A stretch of DNA of 64,000 bases from Muricea muricata (GCA_963855995.1 OY979730.1:9153300-9217299), one strand, 5' to 3'. Counted from the stretch's first letter, positions 48,866 through 61,330 are shown. The notes: generated by a model not told the origin, from the sequence alone. Made by a program: numbers and translations.

Positions 48866-49660
48866 AATTGAAAATTTAATTTCCATCGAAATTAAGAAAT
48901 TGAATTGAAAAATCCCCCTATTCTGGCCAGCCCCCCCAAGTGCGCTATTAACTGTAACAAATTGTTGTAGTAATTTGACAGCTTTGTTAAAGCTTGCTTT
49001 GATGTAATAGTCATAGGTAAGAACACACCTTGCGTTCTTGTACTCATGAAAAAACCCCCATTTAAAACACATTTAATTTACGCCTTTTAATATTTTGCAG
49101 ATATATCTTTTATTATACAAGTTACTACAATACGTTATAGCTAATTTGAATTTGAAAGGGTTCAGTTTCTTTTATACACAATGTATGTGTAAGTACTTGT
49201 TTACGGTACTAAGGATCACTGGGGGGGGGGGCACTTGTCATTTTGGCCTTGGGAATCAAATTTTGACACGCAACGTACTTAAGTCATTGAAACGTTTGTT
49301 TCAATTTGCGCGGCTGCTCTCTAGAAAAGATCAACTTGATTAGCATTTGCAAAGTTTGTCTTCCTTTCGCTAAGCCACCCAACCTCGTACCAGGGCTTTC
49401 GCTAAGAATGCTCCTACGTCTTCGCTGCGACCTGCGTAGAGAATTCATAGCGAAGGTCGTGGGCACAAGGTTGCACGCCACCCCGGCCAGTGCTGTCCGA
49501 GTGCTACTTCCACCAACTGCTTACCTGGTTCGGTTCTAAGCTGTCTTCATCGTCCTACGCTCCTGCACTCCATTCGTTGCCCTCACTTCCCTCGGCTATT
49601 CAGCTGATAAACCCGCATGCACTATCACCACCTCAACTGTCATCCAATTTCGCGAAAATG
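48866..49660. repeat. Dispersed repeat shared with 56090-56700
   Basis: Shared blocks include TTGAGAAATTGAAT / TAAGAAATTGAATTG, AATCCCCCTA, CGGCCAG, GAGAGCAGCCGCGC (inverted between the copies) and GCTGATAAACCCGCATGCAC (same orientation). Mixed orientation shows that more than one rearranged element is present. The ORFs here are not convincing genes. Confidence 0.5.
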
Positions 49661-50384
49661 ATTTGAATAATTTATTTGGATATTTTAGGGCAAACTCAAA
49701 CAACAAAAGTTGAAATGTTAAAACATCAAAGGTCGTGTATAAAAACAGGTAAGAATTCTACCTAAATTTACTTGCGAGTCATACAGAACTAAATTGGCAT
49801 TCATTAGTTAATAATAATAATAGACCAATTTAGTTAATGTTGAGATTCATACTTAGTTGTTTTGTTAGGAGTGAGGATAGATTTAACAAGACGCCTGCTA
49901 AGGCGTTCACTCCGCCTGCCAAACGAAAATGGGCACAAGGCCAGGCAGGGCTGTAACTAGAGAGTTCATTGGGGGTGGGGTACATTCACTTATTTCTGTT
50001 CTGTCCAACTAATTCCTTTTTAAATCAATTATTATTACGGTACCTTCCAAGGCATTTTAAGACATTGCTAGCACATCTTATGCAATCACTAAGATAACCA
50101 AAAATCAATGTCTGAGTGACCTGCCAGGCACTCTGTCCAGAGTCCTAGTAGGATTGCATTTTTTAGAATTTAATTTAGATTAAAGACTTTAATAGTACAT
50201 ATGTTAAACAAGATTCTTTTGCCATAATGCCACCAACAAATAGCTGTTTTATTTTGCAAGTAAAGAAAATTTTACTAAAAGTGTATACAATACATCAGTC
50301 TATTAAATCCATCAATTTATTAAATCTATTCTGTAGCACACTGCCTGAAGTCTCCACGGTATAATTTGTTGGGAAAATGTTGGC

Positions 50385-50890
50385 TAGCCTTTTGATATAT
50401 TGACCAGCTTTGAATTAGATATTTGATGTGTTGATAAGGTGTCAGGTAAATATTTGGCATGTTTATAAAATGTTGGTAAGGATTTTGACTAGTTGACAAG
50501 TTTTCGAGCAGACTTTTGACATGTTGATAAGATCTGAGTTAGTCTTTTGATATGTGGACAAGCTTTGAAATGGACTTTTGACATGTTGATATGCTCCTAG
50601 TTAGATTTTTGGCATGTTGACAAGATGTCGACAAGATGTCTGTTAGGTTTTTGGCTTGTTGACAAGATGTCAGTTAGGCTTTTGGCTTGTTGAAAAGATG
50701 CTGGTTAGGCTTTTGGCTTGTTGACAAGATGCCGGTAAGGCTTTTGGCTTGTTGACAAGATGTCGGTAAGGCTTTTCACTTGTTGAAAAGATATCAGTTA
50801 GGCTTTTGGCTTGTTGACAAGATGTCGGTTAGACTTTGACCTGTACATGCCCACAAGTTGTCAGTTAGACTTTCGACATGCTGACAAAGT
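50385..50890. repeat. 31-bp tandem repeat (degenerate)
   Basis: The unit CTTGTTGACAAGATGTCGGTT + AGGCTTTTGG repeats about 14 times, best conserved at 50640-50830 and decaying outward. Confidence 0.8.
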
Positions 50891-50894
50891 ATTT

Positions 50895-51985
50895 ACTTCC
50901 AGAAAGCTTCAGGTGTCAGTTAAAACATTGGTATATAGGCAGGGTGTCTGATAAAGTTTTGGCAAATTAAGAAAGTGCCAGTTGAAATTTTACTAAATTT
51001 AAGTTAAATTTTGTTCTTTTTTTATTTTGCATTTTTGAGTTTTTTTCTTGCTATTTTAATAATTATAGCAACAATCTTTAAAGTAATCGACTTAAAAGTA
51101 TTTCTGTGATCTGTATTTTCTGTGATATCCAATTTGAAATCCTTTCTCTGAGTCAACTATTCAACGTGACGTTCTAACAAAACAAGTATTAAAATCGCTC
51201 ATAAAAACAACAAAAATTAAAAATTAGACTAAGCTATTAAGTCTGAAGTCTCCACGATATAATTTGTTGGGAACTTTAGACTAACATATCTTTTCTGGAA
51301 TTGGAATGTAAAATGTCTCTTACCTTTTATTTGCCGTTTTAAAACATTTCTGGAGCAATTTTTTGATAAAGAACCTTCCTGTCCCTTTTTGTTGACTATT
51401 ACATGTTAAAAATTGTGTTTTGTATGTAGATATTTCAGTAGAATTTGCGTTTGATTCTTGTGTAGAAATTTCTAAATTTCCTTAAAAGTAGGAATACAAC
51501 AGAAAATGACGGAAGCACGCTCTCATCGCTCCTCGGTAAAGTTTCGCGGTGGAATTTGTCGTTTTAAAACATTTTGCATGAGAATTTTTGCACGTAAAAC
51601 CTTCTTGCGGTTTAGATGTTCTAGCATACATGTTAAAATGCGTGTTTTGTTGACATATTCCGCTGGAAATTGAGTTTAAACGACGTGTTTAGGTCGGCTC
51701 ACGCGGCTTGTGCCCAGCGGTATCACCCATTAGCGGCGGCACCGACTTCTGACACCGAAAAAAAAAAAACAGAAACCGGGCGAATTTAAAACTCCGCCTC
51801 GCCAAAAGGCAATTTAATTTTAATTTTGTGAATTTCGATTACAAAACATGCCTTGGACTGTCGACCAATTGATTTCGTCAGGCGATTACAGACTTGTGAG
51901 AGGAGGGGGGTAGCCTAATTACTAAGATGTAGTGAAAAAAGGACTTTCCATCTAATGGTGGGAGCAGGTTGGCGGGAACACTGGA
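50895..51985. other. Intergenic, nothing recognised
   Basis: AT-rich sequence. The phrase GAAGTCTCCACG-TATAATTTGTTGGGAA occurs at about 50348 and 51245, a small dispersed repeat. No supported exon. Confidence 0.35.
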
Positions 51986-51989
51986 GAAT

Positions 51990-52520
51990 AAAGGTCCTGT
52001 CACAATGCAATTTTTCTTGCAACTTGAAATGCAATTCTACTATTGGGAGATGTAAAATTGGCAAATGCAAGTTTCCATCACAGTTTGCTGGGGTTTTTTA
52101 ACGTACCAAACATTTGTCACAAATTTACTTAAGAGTAGATTTTCCCTGTAGCAAAAAAGATGGCAAATGTCGATTTTACCAGAGTGCATGGTAGTCTGAA
52201 ATTGTTTAAAAAGGCAAATTAACGTCTTTTAAAGAACAGACAGAAGACAATAGGTTATTTTCACACTTGTGTTAAAATTTCAATCCAGTAGCTTTGTTTC
52301 TTGTCATCTTTTCCCACGTATTCTTTCTTGATACCTGCAATGCATTCTGGTAAAATCGACATGTCGCCATCTTTTTTGCTACGGTGAATGCAAGGAAAAG
52401 TGCACCGTGTGACAGGGCCTTAAGGGTAAGAGGTGGATAGAGAAGGAGACGGAGCAGTTACAAGTGCAAGAAAAATTGCACCGTGTGACAGGGCCTTGAG
52501 GGTGGGAGGTGGATAGGAGG
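51990..52520. repeat. Nested MITEs (GGCCCTGTCAC family hosting the GATGGCG family)
   Basis: A GTCCTGTCACAATGCAATTT element starting at about 51992 is interrupted by a 236-bp GATGGCG/CTGGTAAAAT element (52147-52382). It resumes as GTGCACCGTGTGACAGGGCC. A partial duplicate of its end follows at 52455-52500. Confidence 0.65.
52147..52382. repeat. MITE of the AAGATGGCG / CATTCTGGTAAAAT family, copy 2
   Basis: GTAGCAAAAAAGATGGCAAATG with CGATTTTACCAGAGTGCAT is mirrored by ATGCATTCTGGTAAAATCG and CGCCATCTTTTTTGCTACGG. Confidence 0.75.
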
Positions 52521-52599
52521 AGACGGAGCAGGATGTGGGAGTCGTGCAAGGTCGGGAGGTTAAAAAAGAACAAGGAATGTTATGTTTTTAATGCCTTTT

Positions 52600-55500
52600 A
52601 GACTTTTCTTGAGGCAATTAAAATTCAAACTGTCAAATCCAAACACTGTACAGAATGGCCGACTTTACGTGGTCTTTAGTTTTTACACAACCACTTGCAT
52701 TGTTATCTTTTGCAGTTTGTTTACCATTTCAGTTATCTATCTTCAATAGAATTCTTTGAAATTTGTTTGTAGATCGACAAAATGCTTAACCTCCTCTCAA
52801 CAACTGGCAGATTATGAAAAATGAAATTGTTAAAGGTATTGGAATATTGCATGTACAATATTGAATATGGGACAATTTGGGACAGTATAATTTTGGACAT
52901 GACGGTTTCATTCTCACCTAATTTGACGAGTATTTTGTGGGTACACATACCGTGGAATCTCATGTGCTCCAGAAGCATTTTAATCTTAGAAAAAGTCAAA
53001 TAATGATGAACTGTGTTTTAAAAGAAAGTTAGAATCTTATTTGGTTCAAATCAATTGAATTATGGCCCAAGAGTTCATGAAAACACATACAAAAGGCTTT
53101 CTTAAAAAACTGAAATATCAAATCTAGCAATTTTATATGTTATGCCTCTAAACAACACAATTCTGTTTCTAAAAATTGGTACCCTACTAGACCTATATGC
53201 ATGATTATATTAATTTGGACATATTTATTTTTACCCATTAAAATATAAATTTGTGTTTAATCATTCGTGTTTGTCATTATTTGACTTTGTAATGTTGGTT
53301 AAACATAAGGAGATTGAGGTGACTTTGCCAGAAACAAAAACATCCATTATTATACTAAAATTTCAATATATGTAGCAATTAAAACTAACCACAGGAAATA
53401 TATTTCTACTTTTTAATTGAAATGTTTCTGTTATATGCACTATATCATATTTTTGATAAAAAATTACAACACCTATGTTATTTCCTGGTTTACTATCTCA
53501 ATCATCTTTTGTTTAAGCTGGCTTTGAGTGTTCATTTGAAAGTTTGGAAAGTTCATTTGAAAATCACAATAGTTCTCAATGTTATATTGGACCCTTTAAA
53601 GTTAAAAAAATACTTTGTAATATTTTATACTACTGGTAATTTATCTTAGATACAGACTTTGTGATTTTGTACTAGAATGTTGACTTTCAAACTTTAAGAT
53701 GAACTACTTATTAAGGACAAAATAAGCTAGCATATTGTCTTTTGTTTACAAAGTGGAACTTGTTTGGAATTGAGATGAACTGATGCAGTTGTTCTTTAAC
53801 TTTATCAATTAATTACATATCTTAAATGAAAAAGAAAACCACAACTTGCCAAATAAATTCTGTGGGCTCTTTTTATTAGCAAAGAAAAGATGTGGCAGAT
53901 GTAAGAATTTAAGAGTAAAAAAGTTTCCTTGGACTAAAAAAATTGACAGTATGCCAGATTTTCTAGATAAACAAGCAGTACAGATGTTGGCCAATAATAA
54001 GTATAAGTAACTACAATTTTTAATTTTAAAAGTTTTCTATTGATGCCTGGATACAGTAAATACTTTACCAGAGTTCTTCGTATTACATCGACTTGAAAAA
54101 GTTTTAAGTCACATGAAGCTTTTAGTTGATACTATGCAATTTCAAATTTTACAGACTTCTTAATTAACATGCCAAATTTACCTTGTTGAACATAAGGTCT
54201 TTCCTGAGAAAAAGTAAAACTGTCTGGCATTATATGGAGTAGAATAATTTAAATTAGTTTGAGACTTTGATTTGATAACAATTTTGATTTGTACTATTTA
54301 CAATACAAGTGAGCGGGTTGTATCGGATATAGAAACCCAAGCTGAAGGCGAGATATCTGACATACACAGATGCGAATGTTGTAAATGGCTTGTGAAACTC
54401 GTCAATTTTATACATCAGATCTATAGCAAAGTGATTTTGAAAATACCGATTCTGTAAGATGAGAAAATGATTTCTTTTGTGTTTCCTGTATGATTTATTA
54501 CTTTATAAGTTTCTTAATTAAAATTACAACATATTGCCTACTGGAACTTTTTATATTGTTTGGTTGTGGTGAATTTGTATTTTGGCAATTGAAATATTTC
54601 TGAATTTGTATGTGCATTTCCTTTGCTTCAGTTCAAGTTTACATTTCAAATATTCCACTTTGTAATACTTGCGTGGTAATAATAATATAAGAAAACAGGT
54701 TTACATGGCTCTTGAATATAGTCTTTTCAACAAGTAAGTAAAGATGAATTTATACTTCAAAGAGATATGTTCCTAACCTGACAATGGTACCTTCCAAAAA
54801 GACTAAATTTAAATTGATTCTTCGAATAAATTTTTTACTTTTCAATCCAAGATCAATCTAAGTTATGTATTTCTACTTTTATTTTGGTCTCTTTAACACT
54901 GAAACTATCAATTGTATATAAAGCAACTTCACTATCGAGTGACTTCATTAGTTGCTGGGCAAAGCCAAAGCATTGATTTTTCGGCTGTTTTCAATGAAAA
55001 ATAGAATTTTGCCCAAAGTTATCTCAAATAAATTATCACAATTTGAACAAAAAGCTTCTGTTCTTGTGCCCACCAGAAAAATGAGATGTCTGAGACTTTC
55101 TTTGTATTTTTTTGCGAAAAATAGATCGCATGCACTGTTATGCAAAGAAAAGTGTAAGAGATTGGTTTCTGAAAAATGTCGTGCTACACACAATATTCTA
55201 AAAATGCTTGGTTTTTATTCTATGTATTTTTGAATTTTTTGTTAAAAAAAATAAAGGTAGCAATGTTTAGTGCATTTCACATTGTCAGGTTAGAAACGCA
55301 ATAAGAAAAATGTGGCTCCGAACATTACAGCTTGGTCAATTTGGAATTTATAAAAAAATCGTTTCTTCGTTGTTTTTCGACGTTTTGAAGGGTTGTTTCG
55401 AGTACAAAAAAGTATTTTTAGGAAGAATTATGTGCCCACGTTACATGTCTCAAAGCCATCAAAATTCGTTGGTAATTCGTGCATGTATTTTTTCTGACTT

Positions 55501-56080
55501 ATAAAAGCACAATTGATTAAAAATGATATTTTTCTTTTGACAAAAATACCTTTCTTCTGTGAGGCTGGCTGTATTTGAAAAAGCGTTGGTCAACGCTCCG
55601 CCAAAACTCGTGGGTTTTCTCCGGGTACTCCGGTTCTTCCCACTGGGAGAGTTGACAGGGTAGTTACATATGGTTATAAAAATGTGACTAACTTTTGAAA
55701 ACCTTTCTACTTAGACTTGTTAAGCCTTCTCGTCATCTCTATCAGTTGCATGTTTTGAGCCACATGTTTTTCTTTGTAATTGTGAAACAACTCGTTATAT
55801 GCTGGGTAAACCTTTGCAAAACTCTCAAAATTTATCACTTCAAGTTGTTTCATTGTTATAATATATTTTGAAGTATAAACATTTACTTGCGTTGAAAAGA
55901 CCCAAGTTTTTTAGGACTTTGTTCATTCACTTGTGTTATTGTTCTCTCTGCCATGTTCTGTTTTCTTCTGTTGTTATTTTAATAAGTAAAATGTGTGGTA
56001 GTTAATCTCTTTTTATTGTTATTCAAATTGTATGTAATCTTTACAAATTTTTTTAATAAATTGTTTACAAAATTTACTTG
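52600..56080. other. AT-rich block with short plus-strand ORFs of unknown nature
   Basis: Conspicuously low GC with several short plus-strand frames that look more protein-like than chance. Examples: 53822-54010 (no ATG; contains FCGLFLLAKKRCGRCKNL and FPWTKKIDSMPDFLDKQ), 54272-54457 (RCECCKWLVKLVNF), 54952-55233 (LLCKEKCKRLVSEKCRATHN, followed by an AATAAA near 55248) and 55310-55504. None matches a family I know and no splice model joins them. A decayed mobile element is possible. The SINE body at 55600-55670 is a separate insertion. Confidence 0.3.
55600..55670 (+). repeat. SINE body fragment
   Basis: CTCGTGGGTTTTCTCCGGGTAC then TCCGGTTCTTCCCACTGGGAG and GTTGACAGGGTAGTTA. It is the closest copy of the shared SINE body in this window, with no clear tRNA-like head upstream. 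Confidence 0.6.
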
Positions 56081-56089
56081 TGACCCCTT

Positions 56090-56700
56090 TTTAATTAAAA
56101 ATTCAATTCCCATGGGAATTGAGAAATTGAATAAAAAAAAATCCCCCTACCCCGGCCAGCTCCCCAAGTGCCACTTCCACCTAAGTAGAAGTACTTATAC
56201 ATGTAGTACAAGTACTTCTACTTATTCACGGTGGAAGTAGCACTCGGAGAACTGGCCGGGGTAGCCGGCAAAGAGAAGACCAACTTTGCAAGTGCTAATA
56301 CAATTGCTAAGTTGATCTTCCCTAGAGAGCAGCCGCGCGTACCTAACAAATTAAAACAACAAACGTTAGTGACTTAAGTACTTAGCATGCAAATTTGATT
56401 CCCAAAGCCAAAATGTCAAGTGCCCCCCGCTGATCCTACCAACTGCCTACCTGCCTCAGTTCTAAGCTGTCTTCCTCAGTTCTAAGCTCCTGCATTCCAT
56501 TCGTTACCTTCACTTTCCTCACCATCGCACAGTCACTCACAGCTGATAAACCCGCATGCACCACCACCACCCCGACTGCCACCCAATTTCGAAAATTAAA
56601 AGAGTTAAAATTTCGGTAAAGTATGCATTTTAAATGCAATTTATTTGGATATTTTAGATCAAACGTAAACAGAAAAAGCTCGTACATAAAAACAGGTGAG
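56090..56700. repeat. Dispersed repeat shared with 48866-49660
   Basis: See the paired copy. This copy also contains a hairpin, GGTGGAAGTAGCAC / GTGCCACTTCCACC, with AGTAGAAGTACTT repeats between the arms (56165-56250). Confidence 0.5.
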
Positions 56701-57098
56701 AATTCTATTTAAAATTTGCTTGCAAAATATAAAACTTAATTCGCATTTTTCTTAGTTAATAGTATAGATCAATTTAGTTGATGTTGAAACCTACTCTTAA
56801 CTGTTTTGTTAGAAGTGACGACAGATTTTGGTTTTTAAGCATACTTTCAAAAATTTTAATTCCTTTAATAAACCTAACCCCATGCAACTTACACACGGCG
56901 CACACCCTCGCAGTCCATACATTTAGCTAATAAATTACGTTATAAACAAAAAAGCAAAATAAAAAGATAAATTACGTTATCTCTAGCTACTTAAACCCAC
57001 TTAGACTGAGTTTTTGATTGAATTTTCAAACGTAAAACCTTAGCTGAATGGGCATGGGCTTTTCGTTGTGTTAACTGTTCCGGAGTAAATATAAACCT

Positions 57099-57340
57099 GG
57101 GGCCGGTTGTATCAAAGGCGTTTAGCTTAAACGGTGGATAAGTGAAATTTAAAAATCAGTTTTACACCTAGTACGGAACCGAAATTATGAGTTGAAATAG
57201 AATAAATATTTAGTTTTATATATAATTGTTCTTCTCAGGTCAAATAACTTCAGCTGGTTTGTTTATACAACATGGAAACGTGTTTCATATTTTTGACTTA
57301 TCCACCGTTTAAGCTAAACGCCTTTGATACAACCGGCCCC
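57099..57340. repeat. MITE with perfect 45-bp terminal inverted repeats
   Basis: 57099-57143 and 57296-57340 are exact reverse complements, starting GGGGCCGGTTGTATCAAAGG. The interior is about 150 bp and AT-rich. The end sequence resembles that of the 19936 family (GGTCGGTTGTACGAAAGG), suggesting related transposases. Confidence 0.85.
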
Positions 57341-57843
57341 TGATACTTACCAAAGTCCAAGGCTGGGTCAAATAAGCATGAGAATTAGGCAAAAATAAAA
57401 AGCAATTGAAACTCAACAGATTCACTAAAGTTGTTTTTTTTTTTTGGCAACTTATATCCTTAAGTGTAGATGACATGCAATTTTTAATGCCGTAATTCTC
57501 ACACTTATTTAACCGAAACGCCTTCATTTGCATGGTACCTCGCAGCTGCTCTCAAACCACCTTCGTAATTTGCTTTAGTGTACACAAACAATGACTTCAT
57601 TGTTCCTGCTTACCAAAACAAATCTGAAAGCACCAAGATACTTATCATATTAATAATCAAAGAGGATTCGCATTATGCAGTAATTACCATAAACAGACGC
57701 ATCACCATTGAAACAAAGCATGCCGTATTCCCATGGGAATTTAAAATGCACAAAAAAATATAATGATCCTACTGATTTGCATGGATGTATGAACCAAATT
57801 AGCTAAGAAACAAAGAAATGATATATTCCCTTGGGAATTTAAT

Positions 57844-58073
57844 GTAGCAAAAAGATGGCGGGTGTTGATTTTACCAGAATGCCTTGCGGTCTGAAATCGT
57901 TTAAAAACTTAAGGTAAATTAACCTCGTTTGAGGAACAGACAGATAGGTTATTTTGTCACTTGTGTTAAAATTCCGTCCATTAGCTTATCTTAAATATCA
58001 TTTCACTGGTATTCTTGATTGATACCCGCATTAAATTCTGGTAAAATCGACATGCCACCATCTGTTTTGCTAC
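57844..58073. repeat. MITE of the AAGATGGCG / CATTCTGGTAAAAT family, copy 3
   Basis: GTAGCAAAAAGATGGCGGGTG with GATTTTACCAGAATGC is mirrored by AAATTCTGGTAAAATCG and CACCATCTGTTTTGCTAC. Confidence 0.75.
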
Positions 58074-58490
58074 GGTGAATTGGAATACAAGTCACATTTT
58101 CTCGCTTTTTAACCAGAGAACACATTCTTTAAAGGTAGAACGACGGAATTGATCGTTTGCAATCGACGCCATCTTTGTTGACGTTTGAAACACATGGCAA
58201 CCACAAAGTATCTATTCATTATATCTGATCCTATCGAGCCATACATCTTTAAAGTATCATTCATAATACGCTAAAACTAACGATGAAATAGTAAATTGAC
58301 ACAAGTACTTCGCTGTAAACAGCTGAAGTAATCTGCAGAGTCAACCAAGATGGCGCCCAATCACACGAAATGACGTCATGTGCAAACCAAGAATAGTGAC
58401 CAAATGCATCAACTATAATTTAGTGGCATTATTACGAAACTTATTTTTGTAAAACGTTCAATCCTACATGTTATTTTGTTTTGTTTTTAG

Positions 58491-58536
58491 AAATATCCAA
58501 ATCCAAATGTTAGAGACGAAATTTCCAGGCGTTAAG
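58491..58536 (+). CDS. Weak candidate exon (46 nt)
   Basis: A strong acceptor TTGTTTTTAG is followed by 46 nt open in one frame as NIQIQMLETKFPGVK, then a GTATTG donor. The peptide looks plausible but no neighbouring exon could be joined to it, and I do not recognise it. Confidence 0.15.
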
Positions 58537-58539
58537 GTA

Positions 58540-58980
58540 TTGTTTCTTTAAAAAATATTGTCGACATTTACCATATTTTTACCTGTTTTTTGACTCGAAA
58601 ATTGACTGCCAAACTCCTAGATATTCTATTTAATTATTTTGTTGAATGTATTTGATATCAATGTTATTTCAATCCAATTTTTTTCACTTAATTTGCTGTC
58701 TTTTCTTTTTCATTAACGAGAAATATCTATTAAATCCTCTTTGATCCCTCAATAATAAGTATCTTGTTTTCTACTAACTTGCACATTACCACTACTTTCT
58801 ATTACAATGTCGTGTCTTCTTATTCTTGTGGATTGTTGTTTTGTGGGTCTTGCCGTCCAGGATCGTTCATTCTTTTCTCTTCTTGTGCGTTTTTTCACAT
58901 CCCATCACCCTTTGCAATAGTAGAAAGAATTAAATCATGAGATGATAGTTACGAGTAATTTATAAACTATAACATATTAA
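58540..58980. other. Intergenic, nothing recognised
   Basis: AT-rich, pyrimidine-rich sequence with no supported feature. Confidence 0.3.
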
Positions 58981-59122
58981 ACAATTATTGGATGAGGTTT
59001 TTGTGATATGCGGAATTATCAATGTCGAGGTAAGAGTTATCAGCCGAGCCGAAGGCGAGTCAGATAACTCTTACCGAGAGATTGATAATTTTGCATATCA
59101 CAAAAACCGAATCCGATAATTG
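58981..59122. repeat. Fold-back element with CCGAAGGCGAG centre
   Basis: AATTATTGGATGAGGTTTTTGTGATATG is mirrored by CATATCACAAAAACCGAATCCGATAATTG (key blocks GGTTTTTGTGATATG, GTAAGAGTTATC). The centre reads CAGCCGAGCCGAAGGCGAGTC. Similar centres occur near 46385-46430 (CGGCGAAGGCGAGG, GAGACGAAGTCGAG). Confidence 0.65.
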
Positions 59123-59299
59123 CTTTATTATACATTTTAAGTCTTTTTCCTCGAGCAATTGACGCATTTCGCCCTCGGAAGAGCTTAAAAAGGAAGATGC
59201 CATAACATGAAACAGAAAATATCGAAAAAATGTTGTTGCCATGCCAACCATTGATGCCAACGAATACCGCATACTGTAATAATCTGCACCGTAGGCTCA

Positions 59300-59350
59300 A
59301 CATCCAGATAACTCAGTTATCTGCTAGCAGATAACTGAGTTATCTGCAGA
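59300..59350. repeat. Short palindrome CAGATAACTCAGTTATCTG repeated twice
   Basis: Two nearly identical 19-20 bp palindromes lie 23 bp apart and together form a larger palindrome centred on GCTAGC. Confidence 0.7.
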
Positions 59351-59359
59351 TTGTGTGAT

Positions 59360-61170
59360 AGTCGCATTTATCTGCATACAACTGATCAATCACAACGCAT
59401 AAAACAACTGCAATGTATAATAAAATAGTTTATTAATTAGGCCGGCCAAATTATTGTGTAAGCTGTTGATATGAAATTTTTTTATTAAAATCTCGAGAAT
59501 CATTAGTAAATCGTGAACAAAACACAAAAGAAAATCATAGCCGTGAAGGAGTCTTTATTTCTCACACGCACACAACTTGCAGCTACCCTAATTTATGATT
59601 TTAAATCAAAATATCTCGAGAATTAAACAACACGTAAGGAATGTGTAAATTCTTAAAGCTCTTTCGAACAATAAAAATTAATATCTCGGACTAATCTCTC
59701 TCAAAAGTTCTCTCAAATTTATTACCAATATCTCTTCAACTATTACTTTGCAGGTGAAATGTAACTTCTATCAAAACTAGCTTACTTCAAGTTGTTTGGG
59801 AATTAAGATTTTACGTGTCAACGAGATCAAATATGAATCTAAGATGGCAGACAGCGCATTAAATTTCTATCTTTACGACCAACTCCCCAACGAAAGGCTT
59901 TAATTCGCTCGAAAGTCGAATTTTGTTTTTTTATTGTTTAATGTAGTGAAAGATCCTGTGTGCTTTTTACAGCACTGCCAACACTAGCAACGTTAGTGCG
60001 AGATGTTAATTTTTATTGAAACGAAAGCTGAACTGCTAAAGAAAATAGAAACGACAAGATAAAATCAAAAAACTTACTTTCACTCTATCTTTGGATCTTC
60101 TTGGCTTCGGTTGTTCTCGTTTCATCATGCTGTTTATGGTTTCATCTGGTTGGCGCACTCTCTTCACGGAACATCACGCCGGTCCAGTAGGTAACTAGCT
60201 CACTCGTGTCCAGTCAACCAACATAAAATAAGGAGAAAATTAATGTTACAAAATATTTTAGAATATAGGACACTAAGCTTTAATTGAATTGACTTTAACA
60301 AACCGTACATTGTGATAGTATTTGCATCTTAACATCTGATGGAGACGGCTTGTGATTTACTTCTTATGTCGATATGAATTCTTTCCCATCTTGTTGCATC
60401 ATTAGTTGATGGTTGTTGTATTCACTTTTTACTTGGCATTCTTTGAAAAAAAAATTACGATGTTCAGAAAACTGTTTACAAGATAAGCAAAGAAAACTAC
60501 GTTCACAAGCATTAGAGAGGACTAAGTAATTATAATAGGCGTGACAGGTCACAGAGGTTAGTCGACGAAGAAACTCATGGACAAATTCCCGGCATGATGA
60601 TACCCCGATAGCAAGAAATACAGCAAGTGTAGAACGTGTACGTGTGAGCTTAAACTGTATGTATGCAACTCCAAGAAAAGCGCAACACAAAATGGCGGAA
60701 TTTAAAGACATTTCTGGTGTCATTTCCAGTTCCCTAACTTTCGCGGACAAATATATTTATATATTTTTCTCAAATTTTTTTGAAGTAAATCTAGATGGAT
60801 TTTGTGAATAAACAAATTGAAAAAAGTATTGCCCACGTTAGGAAACTAGAACGGGCGCCCAAGAATGCCCACAATTTCTCCAATCTGGATTATATTTATT
60901 GATTGCGCAAATGACTGATAAAAAATAAGAGAGTAATAAAATACCAAATGGTTTCCTCTTCAAGATAGTGTCATACATGCGCGCGGCATTTCGGGATATT
61001 TGGGAAAACTCGTGTTGAAGTTGAACCTAAGGCAACATGCCAAGTACATGGATGACGCTATCCTGCTCAGGAAACTATTTAGTAATTGTCTTACAAAATG
61101 ATTACAGTGAAACACAAGTCAACGCCACGGCATTTAAATTTCTCGTGTAGGATTGTTTGATCCTGCACAG
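59360..61170. other. No gene supported
   Basis: Contains a second copy of the AATGTAGTGAAAGATCCT block (about 59940) also present at 3955. On the minus strand, ATGATGAAACGAGAACAACC (60128 downward) opens 17 codons ending at a GTAAGT donor and could be a first exon, but no partner exon is found. The 128-codon minus ORF at 60364-60750 shows no recognisable domain. Confidence 0.3.
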
Positions 61171-61173
61171 TAA

Positions 61174-61330
61174 TAGCCAAGTGGCGCAATCGTCAGAGCA
61201 AACGCCTATCACATGTGAGGTCGTGGGTTCAATCCTTACTTCAGACTCGTGACACCCATGTGAGGAGTTAGTCAGTCGTGGGTTTATCCCGGGTACTCCG
61301 GTTTGCGAATGTTGACTGGATGGTTAAAAT
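61174..61330 (+). repeat. tRNA-derived SINE, near complete
   Basis: A-box-like AAGTGGCGCAATCGTCAGAGC and B-box GAGGTCGTGGGTTCAATCC at tRNA spacing. Then the shared body GTCGTGGGTTTATCCCGGGTAC / TCCGGTTTGCGAATGTTGAC. It is the best-preserved head plus body in the window. Confidence 0.75.

Noticed and set aside
49284-49539. Overlapping ORFs with Arg- and Ser-rich products near 49.4 kb
   Set aside because: They lie in a dispersed repeat with a second copy at 56.1-56.7 kb in which the frames are not conserved.
58491-58536. A homeobox exon (QMLETKFPGVK resembles the helix 1-2 region of some paired-class homeodomains)
   Set aside because: Only 15 residues, with no matching helix-3 exon (WFQNRR) found downstream. 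Kept only as a very weak candidate exon.
60364-60750. 128-codon minus-strand ORF with a hydrophobic segment
   Set aside because: No recognisable domain, no good start context, no partner exon. Its ATG lies in sequence like the CAAAATGGCGG-type repeats common here.
61174-61250. A functional tRNA gene (A- and B-boxes present)
   Set aside because: The acceptor stem does not close and the sequence runs into the shared SINE body; the same applies at 1560-1631, 9327-9400 and 63070.
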